From Tubiluchus corallicola (lineage: Eukaryota; Priapulida; Priapulimorpha; Priapulimorphida; Tubiluchidae), in the NCBI GenBank assembly GCA_030141605.1, contig JAQGDQ010000506.1, positions 62,001-126,000 on the forward strand: 64,000 bases of DNA. Reading direction: 5' to 3'. The first letter of the stretch is position 1. Every line of letters starts with the position of its first letter. A program made the position numbers and the translations under genes. The notes under the pieces were generated by a model that was not told the origin of the DNA, ran no database searches, and saw only the letters and a program-made list of their open reading frames with translations. This document shows positions 47,084 through 58,225 of the stretch, one piece after another.

Positions 47084-48265
47084 TGTGACGACCACTGGCA
47101 CCATTTTTGACTCTCTATGGTGTATTGTATAAAAGAATAAATAGTTTTGTCAGGAATGCGAAATAGGGGTTGTCTTTTACTTTATCCGAGCACGCCAGAG
47201 TTCATCACATGTGGATAAAAACAATTTTTAATACTAATTTTTTAAGGCAAGGGGTTTTTATCCAGACTTTTTTTACCGAGGGTCCTAGTAGTTTGATTAA
47301 AACTGATGCTATTTTAGGCCATTATAATTTGTACTTAGAAATGACGAGGACGAACAGGAGGACAAACAAACGTTATTGCTTTTTTTTATAAAAAAACGTG
47401 TAAAAATTATTTAGTGGTAATTTCAAAAATAATATTTCTACAAATCACTTACATACATACATATAACGAAAGAATTCAGTAAACCCCATCCCAGGTATAA
47501 TAGGAAGAGAGGAGAGGATAATTACCGAAGAGTTCCATTGTCGCTGCAGCTGTACCAATGGGCTAGCCTCAGGTCGTGATACCGTGGGTCCAGTTATCCA
47601 GGATCACATCTCAAGAATCAAGAAACCACACTGCTGGGGCTCACGCATTGCAGACTCCACCACCAGAGTGTTAGAAACAAGGATCCAGGGTCTCGAAACG
47701 TCTCCGTTTACTCCTATACTGTAGGAGTCAGCAAATGACGGAGGAAAGGAGAAAAGTTCCTCGTTCCCCGTCTTCAACTAGGCAACCTCCTTAGGCAGTT
47801 CCAAACTCCACCCAACAACCGTCATGATCTACGTGGCCAGATTACGAACACGACGAAGTTTCCTGCATACTAGTAACACTGCCTAGGAACCGTCTGGTTT
47901 CCTCTCAGAGAAATTTGATTACACTGAGAACACCAAAACTAGCGAACTCACTATGAGATCTCAAAAGTTATGAGATCTCAAACTTGCTGCCACAAAACGT
48001 GTGCTTCCAACGCAGCTTAAAAACCCGTAATGGCGGCAATAAGGAAAAATCACGGTTCAATGCTTTTCCAGGAGCGCGAAAATTATCCTGTAACCATTCA
48101 AGACATGTGACAGGAAGATCGCCATCAAACAGGGAAAAGGGGAGAGGTATTAAAGGATGGGCAGAAAACCAACCCAAACATAAAACAGAAATGAATATTT
48201 TATTTGGAGTACAAAATGAACTTTAGCATAATTTTAATACGGACGAGGACGTCTGTGACGTCACA
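47084..48265 (-). repeat. 3' LTR (left copy)
   Basis: 1182 bp. It begins TGTGACGACC and ends GACGTCACA on the plus strand, so the termini TGTGACG/CGTCACA are inverted. It is nearly identical to 54752-55932, with a cluster of differences around 47985-48030. Confidence 0.92.
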
Positions 48266-48281
48266 GAAGCCCTCCCCCAAG
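48266..48281 (-). promoter_or_regulatory. polypurine tract
   Basis: On the minus strand CTTGGGGGAGGGCTTC lies directly before the 3' LTR, the expected position and composition for plus-strand priming. Confidence 0.7.
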
Positions 48282-49188
48282 AGTGTGGTAACACTCTTAA
48301 CCAATGGACGTATTAAAAGTATCTGGAGTGCATTTTGGTACAACATACATACATCATGGACACAATGCCACAGATCCTAACTACTATATTGGAACAGGGG
48401 TCACAAATCTCTATTACTATTAAAAGTATATACAATAGCACACACAAAAAGAAACAAAAAAAATTGCAACTGACAGGTCATTGAACCAATATGAAAAGAA
48501 TTGGTAATGGTAATGTCAATCATTGCATTACAAAATTACAATATAACTCAAAAGAACGTCACCAAAGTTAAGTACTTGCACAAACACAGTTCACAAAATT
48601 CTCCTGAGAGAAGCCGAAAGAAGATACCCTAAAATGGTTATATGAATCACATTAAAGGTTAAATGTACATGGTACTAAAAATACACTGCTAGCAGATTTT
48701 AACAGTGTGAGTGCTCAATGATCACACTGGGCTTCAACTCAAACATGGATATGTCCTCAAAGCAGGAAATCCTAGCTATGATTAACAATAACAATGTCGT
48801 CTCACAAACAACAAGAATTGTAACCAAACATCGCTCAACGTCCTTCCATATGAATACAAGAAAGGGTGACTACGATAAGAGCAAATTGTGAAGAGTAATT
48901 TGTATTTGGTAACAATAAAGTAAGAGAAAAACTCTCACCTACCTAATGACTACACAGTAATACAAATAATTTTCATATTCGTCAGTGCAGCTAGAATTAG
49001 CAACAATAAACATCAACAAAAGCATCTATATACATCACTACTACAAGAATTCAATTACATCAATATATAAATCGTGAAAATGTCAAGTGACTCAATGTGC
49101 GCCAAAAATCAATGTTTAACGCTAAAAGCAAGACTATCAGATATTATGCGATCTAGGAAAGGAAAAAAAAACGTTCTCCATTTTCGAA

Positions 49189-52100
49189 TCACAAACGCGA
49201 CAGAGCATCCGCCACTCTGTTTTCACAACCAGGGACATGTTCTATATCAAATGCGTATTCACTTAATTTAAGTGCCCAGTGGCATAATCTACGATTTTTC
49301 GTTTTCATTTTATCCAAAGCAAGCAAACTGCACTGATCAGTACGAACAGTAAAATGTCGACCTTCCAAGTAGTATCTTAGTTTCTCAACACTGAACACTA
49401 CACTCAAACATTCAAGCTCCACCACAGAGTACCTAGTCTCTGGCTGAGTCAACTTGCGACTAATATATGTTATTGGCACTTCAGCTAACCCGTCTCCCTT
49501 ATCTTGAGACAGAACAGCCCCTAAACCGATAAAGCTAGCATCAGTGGTTAGGTAAAAGGGCTTAGTAAAGTCTGGTGAATGGAGTACGGACTCGGAAGAT
49601 AATGCATCTTGAAGCTGACGAAAGCTACTTTCAGTGGCCTCAGTCCACTCAACTTGGACCGGGGCATACTTTTCAGTAAGAGCATGGAGAGGCGCCGCGA
49701 TGCTACTAAAATGGGGGATAAAACGCCTATAAAAACTGACCATACCCAAAAACCTGCGCACCTGCGTTTTTGTCTGTGGGCGCAAAAATTGACGTATCCG
49801 TTCCACTTTGGATAATTGTGGTTTAAGTCTATTTTTCCCCACTACATATCCCAGGAATTCGACTTCCTGTTGTGCAAAATGACATTTTTTAGGTTTAACT
49901 GTCACTCCAGCCTTGCGAATGTTGTAAAGTGTGTAATCAACATGCTTTAAATGATCAGTCCAGTTTGGAGATTTAATGATAACATCATCAATATACCCAC
50001 TAGAACAATATGAAACCGGATCTAATATGCGGTCAATAAGAGACTGAGCCGAGGCTGCAGCATTCATTAACCCAAAAGGCATAACAGTAAACTCAAATTT
50101 ACCGAAATTAGTAACAAAGGCTGAAACAGGCTGAGATTCCGGGGCCAATTCAATTTGCCAATAGGCTTTTGACAAATCTAGAGTTGATATCCACTTTGCG
50201 CCATGAAGATCATCAATCATGTCGTCTGGACGTGGTGTTGGATAAGGTGAAAATATTGTTCTCTTGTTCAAGGCTCTGTAGTCAACACATGGACGCCACT
50301 GGCTAACGCCATCCATAGGAGGCTTGGGAACAACTAGCATTGGAGATGAATACTCGGAATCCGAACGACGAATGACACCCAAATCTAACATATCTTTGAT
50401 TTCTTTACGGATAATATCTAAACGAGCTTGCGGTACTCGATAAGAATGCTGTTGGACAGGGGTCTTGTCATGAAGGTTAATGTAATGTTGAACCAATTTT
50501 GTTCTGCCGGGAAGATCGGTAAACATCTGGGGGTATGAATGGAATATGTTCCTCATTTGTTCCTTAGCTTCCTCAGATAAATAGTCAGGCAATTCGACAT
50601 CCTCCACAGATTGTGTGGCAACTGCAGTTGGGAAAAATGCATACTCTGGAAGATCACAAGCTTCGGTTTTGCCAGAACCTATCTTGTTACAAGTCTCTTC
50701 AACTTCTTGCCAGTTAATAGAAGCATCATCCCTGTCTTCATTGTGTAGAGCCATAAGAACAAGTTCTTCTTCTCTATCAATGTAAGCTTTAAGTCTGTTA
50801 GCATGAAACGTACTTAAGCTTCTCCTACTTCCAGGCTTACCTAGCTTGACTCGATAAGTGCATTCAGAGAGTTTGTCAACTATGGGGTATGGACCACGCC
50901 ATGTAGTTGCCATCTTACTACCCTTTTTCATCCGTTGAACAAGGACTTTATCACCAATATTGAAACTACGTTGCTTAGATACACGATCAAACCAAGATTT
51001 TTGAGCAAGTTTAGCCCTCCTAAGAGAATTGTGTGCATCCTCTAAGGTTTCATCCAATGTGTTTATGATACGGGAGACATAGTCATCCACGTCTTCCAGC
51101 TCAGGTAGTTTCTCACAGCCCCACCGCTCTTTCAACATAGCTAAAGGGCCCCGAAGTGGGTAACCAAAAACTAATTCATTGGGGGAGTAATGAGTAGACT
51201 CCTGGGGAACTTCACGATAGGCAAACAGAACGAATGGAATAGCCAAATCCCAAGGAAGGTGGGGATGATCTTGAATAAGTTTTCTGATAGAGGCTTTGAG
51301 TGTGGAATTGTATCGTTCAACAAGACCATTGGTTGAAGGGGCATAAGCAGAAGTATAGATACCTTTGACCCCAAGCTGTTCTTCCAACTGCTGAGTAAGC
51401 TTGGAAGTGAACTGAGTTCCTCTATCAGTCAGTATTTCTTTTGGAATGCCATATCTGCAGCAAAATTCTACCAGTTTGTTTAGAATAGTTGTTGTTTCAA
51501 TATTTGGGATGGGATAGCAATCCGGATAACGAGTGGCGTGATCTACAATCACTAAAGCGTACTTATTCCCATCTGGAGTACGACTAAGAGGACCTATGAT
51601 GTCCATGCCAATGCGGAAAAATGGCTGCTTTGGTATTGGTAAAGGACGGAGAGGAAGCCTATCACCTCTCTGTAAACGACCATTTTTCTGACATGAAGGG
51701 CAAGAACGGCAGTAACCCCGCACAGCGTGTTTTATCTTGGGCCAAATGTATTCCATAAGAATACGGTCTGCTGTTTTCCTAATGCCTAGGTGACCCGCCA
51801 TTTTGTTATCATGAGCAATTTCAAGGACTTGGCGCCGACGAGATTTAGGAAGAACTAAAAGTTCTCTAGGTTTGCCAGCCTTAGTGTGCTTACAGAGATA
51901 ATAAAGCATTCCATCTTTAAGGAAATATCCTTTTCCATTCTGCTCTGCAATTTCAAATGTTGTAGCGTGATCAATGTAGTTTGCTAATGAAGGGTCATTA
52001 TGTTGTTCTTGTTTGAGTTGTTCAAACGAGACAGTAATCAACTGAGCCTGCTCTTGTTTGAATTGTTCTAGGTTAGAATGTTCTTGTGTAGAATATGTAC

Positions 52101-54108
52101 TGTGTTCAAGTTGTTTATGTAACTCTTGATCACGTACTGCTTTAGCCTGCAGTTCTGCAGCTTTTGTACGTGTAACTGCAAAACTATCAGAGATTTGTGG
52201 ATCGCTAGACAATTTCGATTGTTCGTTGTCTGAGATTTGTGTATTATTTCCAGCTGGGCCTTCATGAAGGTTTGATTCATCATTGGGTGTAAAAGGCCTC
52301 AGTGTAGATAAATAATCATTGCCCAATAGAAGCTCTGCTGGGAGGTCAGACATCACACTAACTGTAAGCCAACCAGCGAAGTTAGGACCTACAACTTTAA
52401 TCTCTGCTGTACGACATGGCTCGACATGACCATGCACACATCTAACAGGTTTAGGGTCAGACTTCAGATACTGATCTTTATCAACAAAACGTGGGTGGAT
52501 CATAGAAACTGTGGCACCACTGTCTCTTTGCCCCAAAACAGGAATGTCATTCACAAGAGCCTCAAACATAAACGGTATATTATTAACTGGAATGTCTTGA
52601 AGTTTATTAGAACTAGTGTATGTTGATTCGTGATCACAACTACCAAACAAAGTCTTAACCGGAGTTTTATTTCTGCTGGTTTTGTTTGCCTTGTTAACAA
52701 TATTAGTTGCATTTTGCCCATTGTTATTTTGGTGATTGTTCCGCTGTGATGCTTGGCACTCTGGTCTTCTGTGACCAGGCTTACCACATTTATAACAAAC
52801 TATCTTCTGTTTGTCATCAAGTTTATTATCAGAAACGTTTACTAAGGTATTGTTATTGTAAGGTTGTTTCTGAGAAAATTTTCCTGTTTTCCAAGGAGTA
52901 AAAGAGTGATTCCTAGAGTCAGTCTCCTTGGAGCTAATAAATTTGTCAGCTTCCATGGCCATTTCAAGACCATTCTCAAATTCGTGTCTTTTTAGCCATG
53001 TGCGGACATCAGATGTTAAATTATCCATAAACTGTTCCATAGCCATGGCTTCAAAAAGCTTGGAATAGGAATCAACAGCATTAATTGCTTCACAGAAATC
53101 GGTTAATGCACGAACCACTTTTAACCAATACTGATGACATGTTTCGTTGTGACCCTTAGTAAGAGCCCTAAAGCGTTTCCGGTAAGCATCTGTTGTTAAA
53201 ATGTAAGCAGCTAAAAGAGACTTCCTTACATAAGAATAATCTTTAATATGCTCCTTAGGTATTTGCTGATATGCGTCAGCAGCTCGGCCAGATAGAGCAG
53301 GACCTAAAAGGGCAGACCAATTTGCCTCGGGAATATCATTAGATGTAGCACATGATTCAAACCAATTCAAATACCTCTGAATGTCATCAGAAGATTCACG
53401 AAAACCTCGGACTTTCATTCTATTAAATGGGTTGGTAGGTACAACAGAAGTATTTGTCAAAGCCGCACTTCTGTTTAAAAGTTCTAATTTCCTTAACTCA
53501 AATTCCATCTCTTCCTTGCGCATGCGCTCAGCACGTTCACCTTGTTCTTTTTCATGCTGCAAAATGTCACGAACCAAATCGGGATTCATACCTTGAAGAT
53601 TCTCAAGAGAAAACCCAGAAATACCACACTGTTTATCATTACCCCATCCACTGGAGGTAGGAATAACATTTTGTGCAGGTTTAAGAGCATCTTCTTCAAT
53701 ACCAACACCTTTTCCTGACTGAGAAATCTCCAGCCAAGTAGTAGAGAAAGGATCTTTTGGCTTAACACTTTGAAGAGGTGTACTAGCCTGGCCAATTTTG
53801 GAAGATTCTATAATTCGTTCAGCAACAGAACCAGGAGATCTAATTGATGTATCATGCAATGTGTCAGTTTTATCAGAATTAATAAATGTTTTTCCCTGTA
53901 GAGGAACTTGTTGCATTTTAAGAATATGCTGTTGCGCTTTAATTATATGTTCAATTAATTCTTGCTTACTGACATGCGTAACATCGACAAGTAAATGAAG
54001 TGTGCTTGCTACCCTGGAAAGTTCATCTTTTTTCATTTTATTCAACCGTGTCTTGTTGTAAATAGTTGCCTCAGCCATTCTGCATGAAAACGCACAACTT
54101 TTAAACAA
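49189..54108 (-). CDS. gag-pol polyprotein of Gmr1-type Ty3/gypsy element (1639 aa, intact)
   Basis: One uninterrupted frame. Translation probably starts at residue 11 (MAEATIYNK, 54078), with the first Met at 54108. In order: an N-terminal SAP-like helical start and gag capsid region (residues about 230-400); one CCHC knuckle, CYKCGKPGHRRPEC (438-451); an aspartic protease with DSGAT (529-533); an integrase HHCC zinc finger (H766, H773, C803, C806); an integrase core D836, D895, E931 with 35 residues between the last two; an RT with YIDD (1372-1375); and RNase H starting near TTDAS, ending VADALSRL. Integrase therefore precedes RT, unlike standard Ty3/gypsy and like Ty1/copia, while RT and RNase H motifs are gypsy-like. 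Catalytic residues look complete, so the copy may be recently active. No gag/pol frameshift separates the two parts. Confidence 0.95.
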   Translation of the reverse strand: MFKSCAFSCRMAEATIYNKTRLNKMKKDELSRVASTLHLLVDVTHVSKQELIEHIIKAQQHILKMQQVPLQGKTFINSDKTDTLHDTSIRSPGSVAERIIESSKIGQASTPLQSVKPKDPFSTTWLEISQSGKGVGIEEDALKPAQNVIPTSSGWGNDKQCGISGFSLENLQGMNPDLVRDILQHEKEQGERAERMRKEEMEFELRKLELLNRSAALTNTSVVPTNPFNRMKVRGFRESSDDIQRYLNWFESCATSNDIPEANWSALLGPALSGRAADAYQQIPKEHIKDYSYVRKSLLAAYILTTDAYRKRFRALTKGHNETCHQYWLKVVRALTDFCEAINAVDSYSKLFEAMAMEQFMDNLTSDVRTWLKRHEFENGLEMAMEADKFISSKETDSRNHSFTPWKTGKFSQKQPYNNNTLVNVSDNKLDDKQKIVCYKCGKPGHRRPECQASQRNNHQNNNGQNATNIVNKANKTSRNKTPVKTLFGSCDHESTYTSSNKLQDIPVNNIPFMFEALVNDIPVLGQRDSGATVSMIHPRFVDKDQYLKSDPKPVRCVHGHVEPCRTAEIKVVGPNFAGWLTVSVMSDLPAELLLGNDYLSTLRPFTPNDESNLHEGPAGNNTQISDNEQSKLSSDPQISDSFAVTRTKAAELQAKAVRDQELHKQLEHSTYSTQEHSNLEQFKQEQAQLITVSFEQLKQEQHNDPSLANYIDHATTFEIAEQNGKGYFLKDGMLYYLCKHTKAGKPRELLVLPKSRRRQVLEIAHDNKMAGHLGIRKTADRILMEYIWPKIKHAVRGYCRSCPSCQKNGRLQRGDRLPLRPLPIPKQPFFRIGMDIIGPLSRTPDGNKYALVIVDHATRYPDCYPIPNIETTTILNKLVEFCCRYGIPKEILTDRGTQFTSKLTQQLEEQLGVKGIYTSAYAPSTNGLVERYNSTLKASIRKLIQDHPHLPWDLAIPFVLFAYREVPQESTHYSPNELVFGYPLRGPLAMLKERWGCEKLPELEDVDDYVSRIINTLDETLEDAHNSLRRAKLAQKSWFDRVSKQRSFNIGDKVLVQRMKKGSKMATTWRGPYPIVDKLSECTYRVKLGKPGSRRSLSTFHANRLKAYIDREEELVLMALHNEDRDDASINWQEVEETCNKIGSGKTEACDLPEYAFFPTAVATQSVEDVELPDYLSEEAKEQMRNIFHSYPQMFTDLPGRTKLVQHYINLHDKTPVQQHSYRVPQARLDIIRKEIKDMLDLGVIRRSDSEYSSPMLVVPKPPMDGVSQWRPCVDYRALNKRTIFSPYPTPRPDDMIDDLHGAKWISTLDLSKAYWQIELAPESQPVSAFVTNFGKFEFTVMPFGLMNAAASAQSLIDRILDPVSYCSSGYIDDVIIKSPNWTDHLKHVDYTLYNIRKAGVTVKPKKCHFAQQEVEFLGYVVGKNRLKPQLSKVERIRQFLRPQTKTQVRRFLGMVSFYRRFIPHFSSIAAPLHALTEKYAPVQVEWTEATESSFRQLQDALSSESVLHSPDFTKPFYLTTDASFIGLGAVLSQDKGDGLAEVPITYISRKLTQPETRYSVVELECLSVVFSVEKLRYYLEGRHFTVRTDQCSLLALDKMKTKNRRLCHWALKLSEYAFDIEHVPGCENRVADALSRL

Positions 54109-54731
54109 ATAAGATCACTTTAATCACACTTGCGCGTATGTACACCAAAAAATTATCAAACAGTCATGCATAATGTCAACCACCGCTTGAAAGGTCGCGC
54201 ATAATTAATATCCGTACGAAAAGTATATTCTGCTACTGTCAGTAGCATACGACTCGTATGTGCGCCGCACTCAAGAGAGCAGAAATAATTCAAGAAAAAG
54301 AACAATAGCGGGCGAGCTAAATTATGGGCACTCAACCCCAACCTCAAGGAAAACTAAAAAATGCTCTACAAACAGTCTCAAAATTTTATAAGTATGGAAC
54401 TACACTGGAAATTCCCTACATAGAATTGCGAGCTGTAGGCTTTTCAATTACAGCAAACTTCTAAGCCAATAAATCAAGAACATATTTGGACTGAAAATAT
54501 CAACAAATTTGTCCTATACAGTTAACGAAAGTAATAAATTTGGCTTCCTGGGTCTGTACGCAAAGCTCTAGTTTAACGCAACTATATAGCAAAATACTGT
54601 ATTGTGCTACAAACAGGAAACGATTTCAAAACGTAAACAATTCACGTAAATACATTAAGCACAATTTTAGGCCACTCAGTCATAAAATCCAGTAACAACC
54701 AGTAAACAAACCGTTATCACCAAAAAACTAC

Positions 54732-54749
54732 TGGTAACTTCTGACACCA
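54732..54749 (-). promoter_or_regulatory. primer-binding site
   Basis: On the minus strand TGGTGTCAGAAGTTACCA begins 2 nt after the 5' LTR. The initial TGG complements a tRNA CCA end. The tRNA species was not assigned. Confidence 0.75.
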
Positions 54750-54751
54750 AT

Positions 54752-55932
54752 TGTGACGACCACTGGCACCATTTTTGACTCTCTATGGTGTATTGTATAA
54801 AAGAATAAATAGTTTTGTCAGGAATGCAAAATAGGGGTTGCCTTTTACTTTATCCGAGCACGCCAGAGTTCATCACATGTGGATAAAAACAATTTTTAAT
54901 ACTAATTTTTTTTAAGGCAAGGGGTTTTTATCCAGACTTTTTTAACGAGGGTCCTAGTAGTTTGATTAAAACTGATGCTATTTTAGGCCATTATAATTTG
55001 TACTTAGAAATGACGAGGACGAACAGGAGGACAAACAAACGTGATTGCTTTGTTTATAAAAAAACGTGTAAAAATTATTTAGTGGTAATTTCAAAAATAA
55101 TATTTCTACAAATCACTTACATACATACATATAACGCAAGAATTCAGTTAACCCCATCCCAGGTATAATAGGAAGAGAGGAGAGGATAATTACCGAAGAG
55201 TTCCATTGTCGCTGCAGCTGTACCAATGGGCTAGCCTCAGGTCGTGATACCGTGGGTCCAGTTATCCAGGATCACATCTCAAGAATCAAGAAACCACACT
55301 GCTGGGGCTCACGCATTGCAGACTCCACCACCAGGGTGTTAGAAACAAGGATCCAGGGTCTCGAAACGTCTCCGTTTACTCCTATACTGTAGGAGTCAGC
55401 AAATGACGGAGGAAAGGAGAAAAGTTCCTCGTTCCCAGTCTTCAACTAGGCAACCTCCTTAGGCAGTTCCAAACTCCACCCAACAACCGTCATGATCTAC
55501 GTGGCCAGATTACGAACACGACGAAGTTTCCTGCATACTAGTAACACTGCCTAGGAACCGTCTGGTTTCCTCTCAGAGAAATTTGATTACACTGAGAACA
55601 CCAAAACTAGCGAACTCATTATGAGATCTCAAAAGTTACGAGACCTCAAACCTGCTGCAACAAAACGCGTAGCTTCAAAAACAGCTCAAACCCGCAATGG
55701 CGGCAATAAGGAAAAATCACGGTTCAATGCTTTTCCAGGAGCGCGAAAATTATCCTGTAACCATTCAAGACATGTGACAGGAAGATCGCCATCAAACAGG
55801 GAAAAGGGGAGAGGTATTAAAGGATGGGCAGAAAACCAACCCAAACATAAAAAAGAAATGAATATTTTATTTGGAGTACAAAATGAACTTTAGCATAATT
55901 TTAATACGGACGAGGACGTCTGTGACGTCACA
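54752..55932 (-). repeat. 5' LTR (right copy)
   Basis: 1181 bp partner of 47084-48265 with the same TGTGACG...CGTCACA ends. The plus-strand open frames inside it (for example 55621-55893) also occur in the other LTR and are not genes. Confidence 0.92.
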
Positions 55933-56080
55933 ACAAGAAAGTATTAACATTATGCACTCTCCAAAAGTTTAGGAAATAAGCCCACCTGCTGTCCATCTTG
56001 CTAGAACACATGAACTTATGCACATCTGTTCAATGGAAAATAGGATAGGCAGTTAAAAAATGCAACAAAATTTTAAACTT

Positions 56081-56178
56081 ACTACTTTTGTGGCTCTTCG
56101 TGGTGTAGGAGAGAAATCTGCATTCACCTCCATCAGTTCTGAACTCCCCTATTTCAATATCTTCTTTTCTCGCGCATA
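56081..56178 (-). CDS. possible exon, duplicated at 57.7 kb
   Basis: After an ATTGCAG-type acceptor the minus strand reads CARKEDIEIGEFRTDGGECR and continues to KSHKS before a GTAAGTTT donor. A diverged copy lies at about 57650-57825, where the frame is broken by stops. I do not recognise the family. It may belong to the same gene as the TM exon at 56358-56537. Confidence 0.35.
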
Positions 56179-56357
56179 TACTGCAATAATTAAGATGTAA
56201 TTATTACAAATATGCGAATACACTTACTGTGTGAATTGCTCGAGACAAACGCCCAAAGGCAGCCAAGAAAATCTAAACATTATGCGTTGAAAAAAGTTTT
56301 TAAACTTTACTATGTTAACCGTACCTGCTTGTCCTTCTTGCTGGAAGGCACTCATCA

Positions 56358-56537
56358 CCGTCCTGTGAATACAAGGAAACCAACCACGGTACAAGTTACA
56401 AGTCCCGTTGATCCAAAAGTATCTCTACGTCTGTTTGCTTGCATTGCAAGATCTTCTGAAATTTGTGAAGCTTCTTTAAGACGTCTGTCATCCAGAACCA
56501 CAATAAGAAATGATTTGTCTCCAGAGACGCTGTTGCT
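56358..56537 (-). CDS. possible membrane-spanning exon, unrecognised
   Basis: 60 open codons after a TTCGTAG acceptor. They read SGDKSFLIVVLDDRRLKEAS, a helical polar part, then a hydrophobic segment GLVTCTVVGFLVF, ending at TGA (or at an in-frame GTGATG donor just before it). The sequence has protein-like composition, but no family is recognised. Overlapping plus-strand frame 56212-56571 is less convincing. Confidence 0.3.
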
Positions 56538-56580
56538 ACGAACTCACCAACAAGCATTTATGACATCATAACCACTTACG

Positions 56581-57145
56581 TCCGGATATTAGAGGGAATG
56601 TTAGCGATTAATATTAAAATATAGCATTTTTAATTAGAAAAAAACTTATTATAAGGTATAATTTTACAACTTAATCTCGTGCAACTTAGTTTTCGGCTGG
56701 AAATGGGACGGACACTAAAAACACGCGTAAGAAATGGGAAATTTATATGGCTTTATAAAACTTACTTTAATTAAAGCTGCATCAATGGCAGTAATAAGGT
56801 AATTAACCTTAGTTATAAAGTAATAAAGTAAATGAAGTAAATAAACGACAGCGGTGGTGACGACCGAAAGATAATTGTAGTGAGGGAAATGATGACGACA
56901 ATGGCGACGACAACGACGACGACGGTAACAGAAATTAAGGTGTGGTAACAATCATAACAAAATGGACCTCTAATCGGATTAGAGATCTACATACCAACCA
57001 AAAAACTGATTCAACAAGAAAACTTTTGAGTCTCGACTGTCCCAGCCCACGCCCATTCCATTACATTTGAGCTAGGGGTCTCTGTGAGTTTCATGACCCA
57101 CGGACCTGTGAGTTACGAGTCATTAAGGAAATATTAACGCACAAA
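56581..57145. other. spacer, partly repeated at 58.2-58.95 kb
   Basis: Words such as TTAGAGATCTACATACCAAC recur in changed form near 58918 (TTAGAGACCTGTAGACCAAA), so an old tandem duplication spans 56.0-59.0 kb. No gene is seen. Confidence 0.45.
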
Positions 57146-57182
<37 letters not shown>

Positions 57183-57327
57183 CATAATCATAATCATAAT
57201 CATAATCATAATCATAATCATAATCATAATCATAATCATAATCATAATCATAATCATAATCATAATCATAATCATAATCATAATCATAATCATAATCATA
57301 ATCATAATCATAATCATAATCATAATC

Positions 57328-57400
<73 letters not shown>
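57146..57400. repeat. (ATA)n - (ATAATC)n - (ATA)n tract
   Basis: About 150 bp of the hexamer ATAATC sits inside longer ATA runs, consistent with a hexamer expanded from a single A-to-C change in the triplet tract. Confidence 0.95.
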
Positions 57401-57401
<1 letters not shown>

Positions 57402-58030
57402 TGGCCGTATAACAAAAAGATTCTACGATGTAGCAAAGTCTTAATAATTTACTAATACAGTCACTACATGTGGCAAGTCAAGTACTGTAAAACTAATGCT
57501 TGTTCTTGTTTACTTAAGAAATGACTACTTTTTATGTTCCTGGATCAACGTGACCAACTCATGTCCTCACACACGAGTATGGACATGAAAATTTTAGATG
57601 CATAATCACTCGCGATGAACATCCAAACACAACTTACTGAAACACATGAAGTTATGCACGTCATTTCAATGAAAATAGGATAGGCTGTTTAAAATGGAAT
57701 AAAATTTTTTAACTTTTCACTTCGGTGGCTCTTCGTGATGTATGAGAAACATCTACATTCGTCTCAGCTATTTCAGAACTCCTGTGTTTTCTATCACTTT
57801 TTTTCTCGCGCATAAACTGCAATAATCCAGAGTTAGTAATTAAAAATAAGCTAATACAATCACTGTATGAGTATCGTCATGTCAAAAAGCCTAATCATTG
57901 TTTAATTTACTAGAAAATGTCTAGGCTATTTTTGTGTTTTTGAGATTACGTGATCAATTCCTGCTTTGGAAACTTAAGTTACGTAAGTGTGGACGTGGCA
58001 TTGTGAACCTAGACAAGATAACTAGAACGA
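57401..58030. other. spacer containing the decayed copy of the 56.1-kb exon
   Basis: 57650-57830 aligns with 55990-56180. Stops interrupt the equivalent reading frame. Nothing else is recognised. Confidence 0.45.
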
Positions 58031-58033
58031 AGA

Positions 58034-58225
58034 CAACATAACATGACATGACATGACATGACATGACATGACATAACATACCATGACATGACATGACATG
58101 ACATGACATGACATGACATGACATGACATGACATGACATGACATGACATGACATGACATAACATAACATAACATAACATAACATAACATAACATAACATA
58201 ACATAACATAATATAATATAATAGT
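58034..58225. repeat. (ACATG)n followed by (ACATA)n pentanucleotide tract
   Basis: About 24 ACATG units, with one ACATA/CCATG interruption near 58075, then about 14 ACATA units. The open minus frames (Met-Leu-Cys-Tyr-Val) are artefacts. Confidence 0.95.

Larger units (their letters stand above)
47084..55932 (-). mobile_element. full-length Ty3/gypsy LTR retrotransposon, Gmr1-type
   Basis: 8.85 kb, minus orientation. It consists of two LTRs, a primer-binding site, a single gag-pol ORF and a polypurine tract. The pol order is protease, integrase, reverse transcriptase, RNase H, the arrangement described for Gmr1-like members of the Ty3/gypsy group. No target-site duplication is evident: the left flank is TATAT and the right flank ACAAG. 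The internal region between the ORF stop and the 3' LTR (48282-49188) has no env-like ORF. Confidence 0.92.

Noticed and set aside
47984-48226. 80-aa frame in the LTR (repeated at 55621-55893)
   Set aside because: Present in both LTRs on the strand opposite to the element. No homology or start context is recognised.
49609-53998. Plus-strand frames of 60-80 codons across the retrotransposon
   Set aside because: Antisense to the intact gag-pol ORF.
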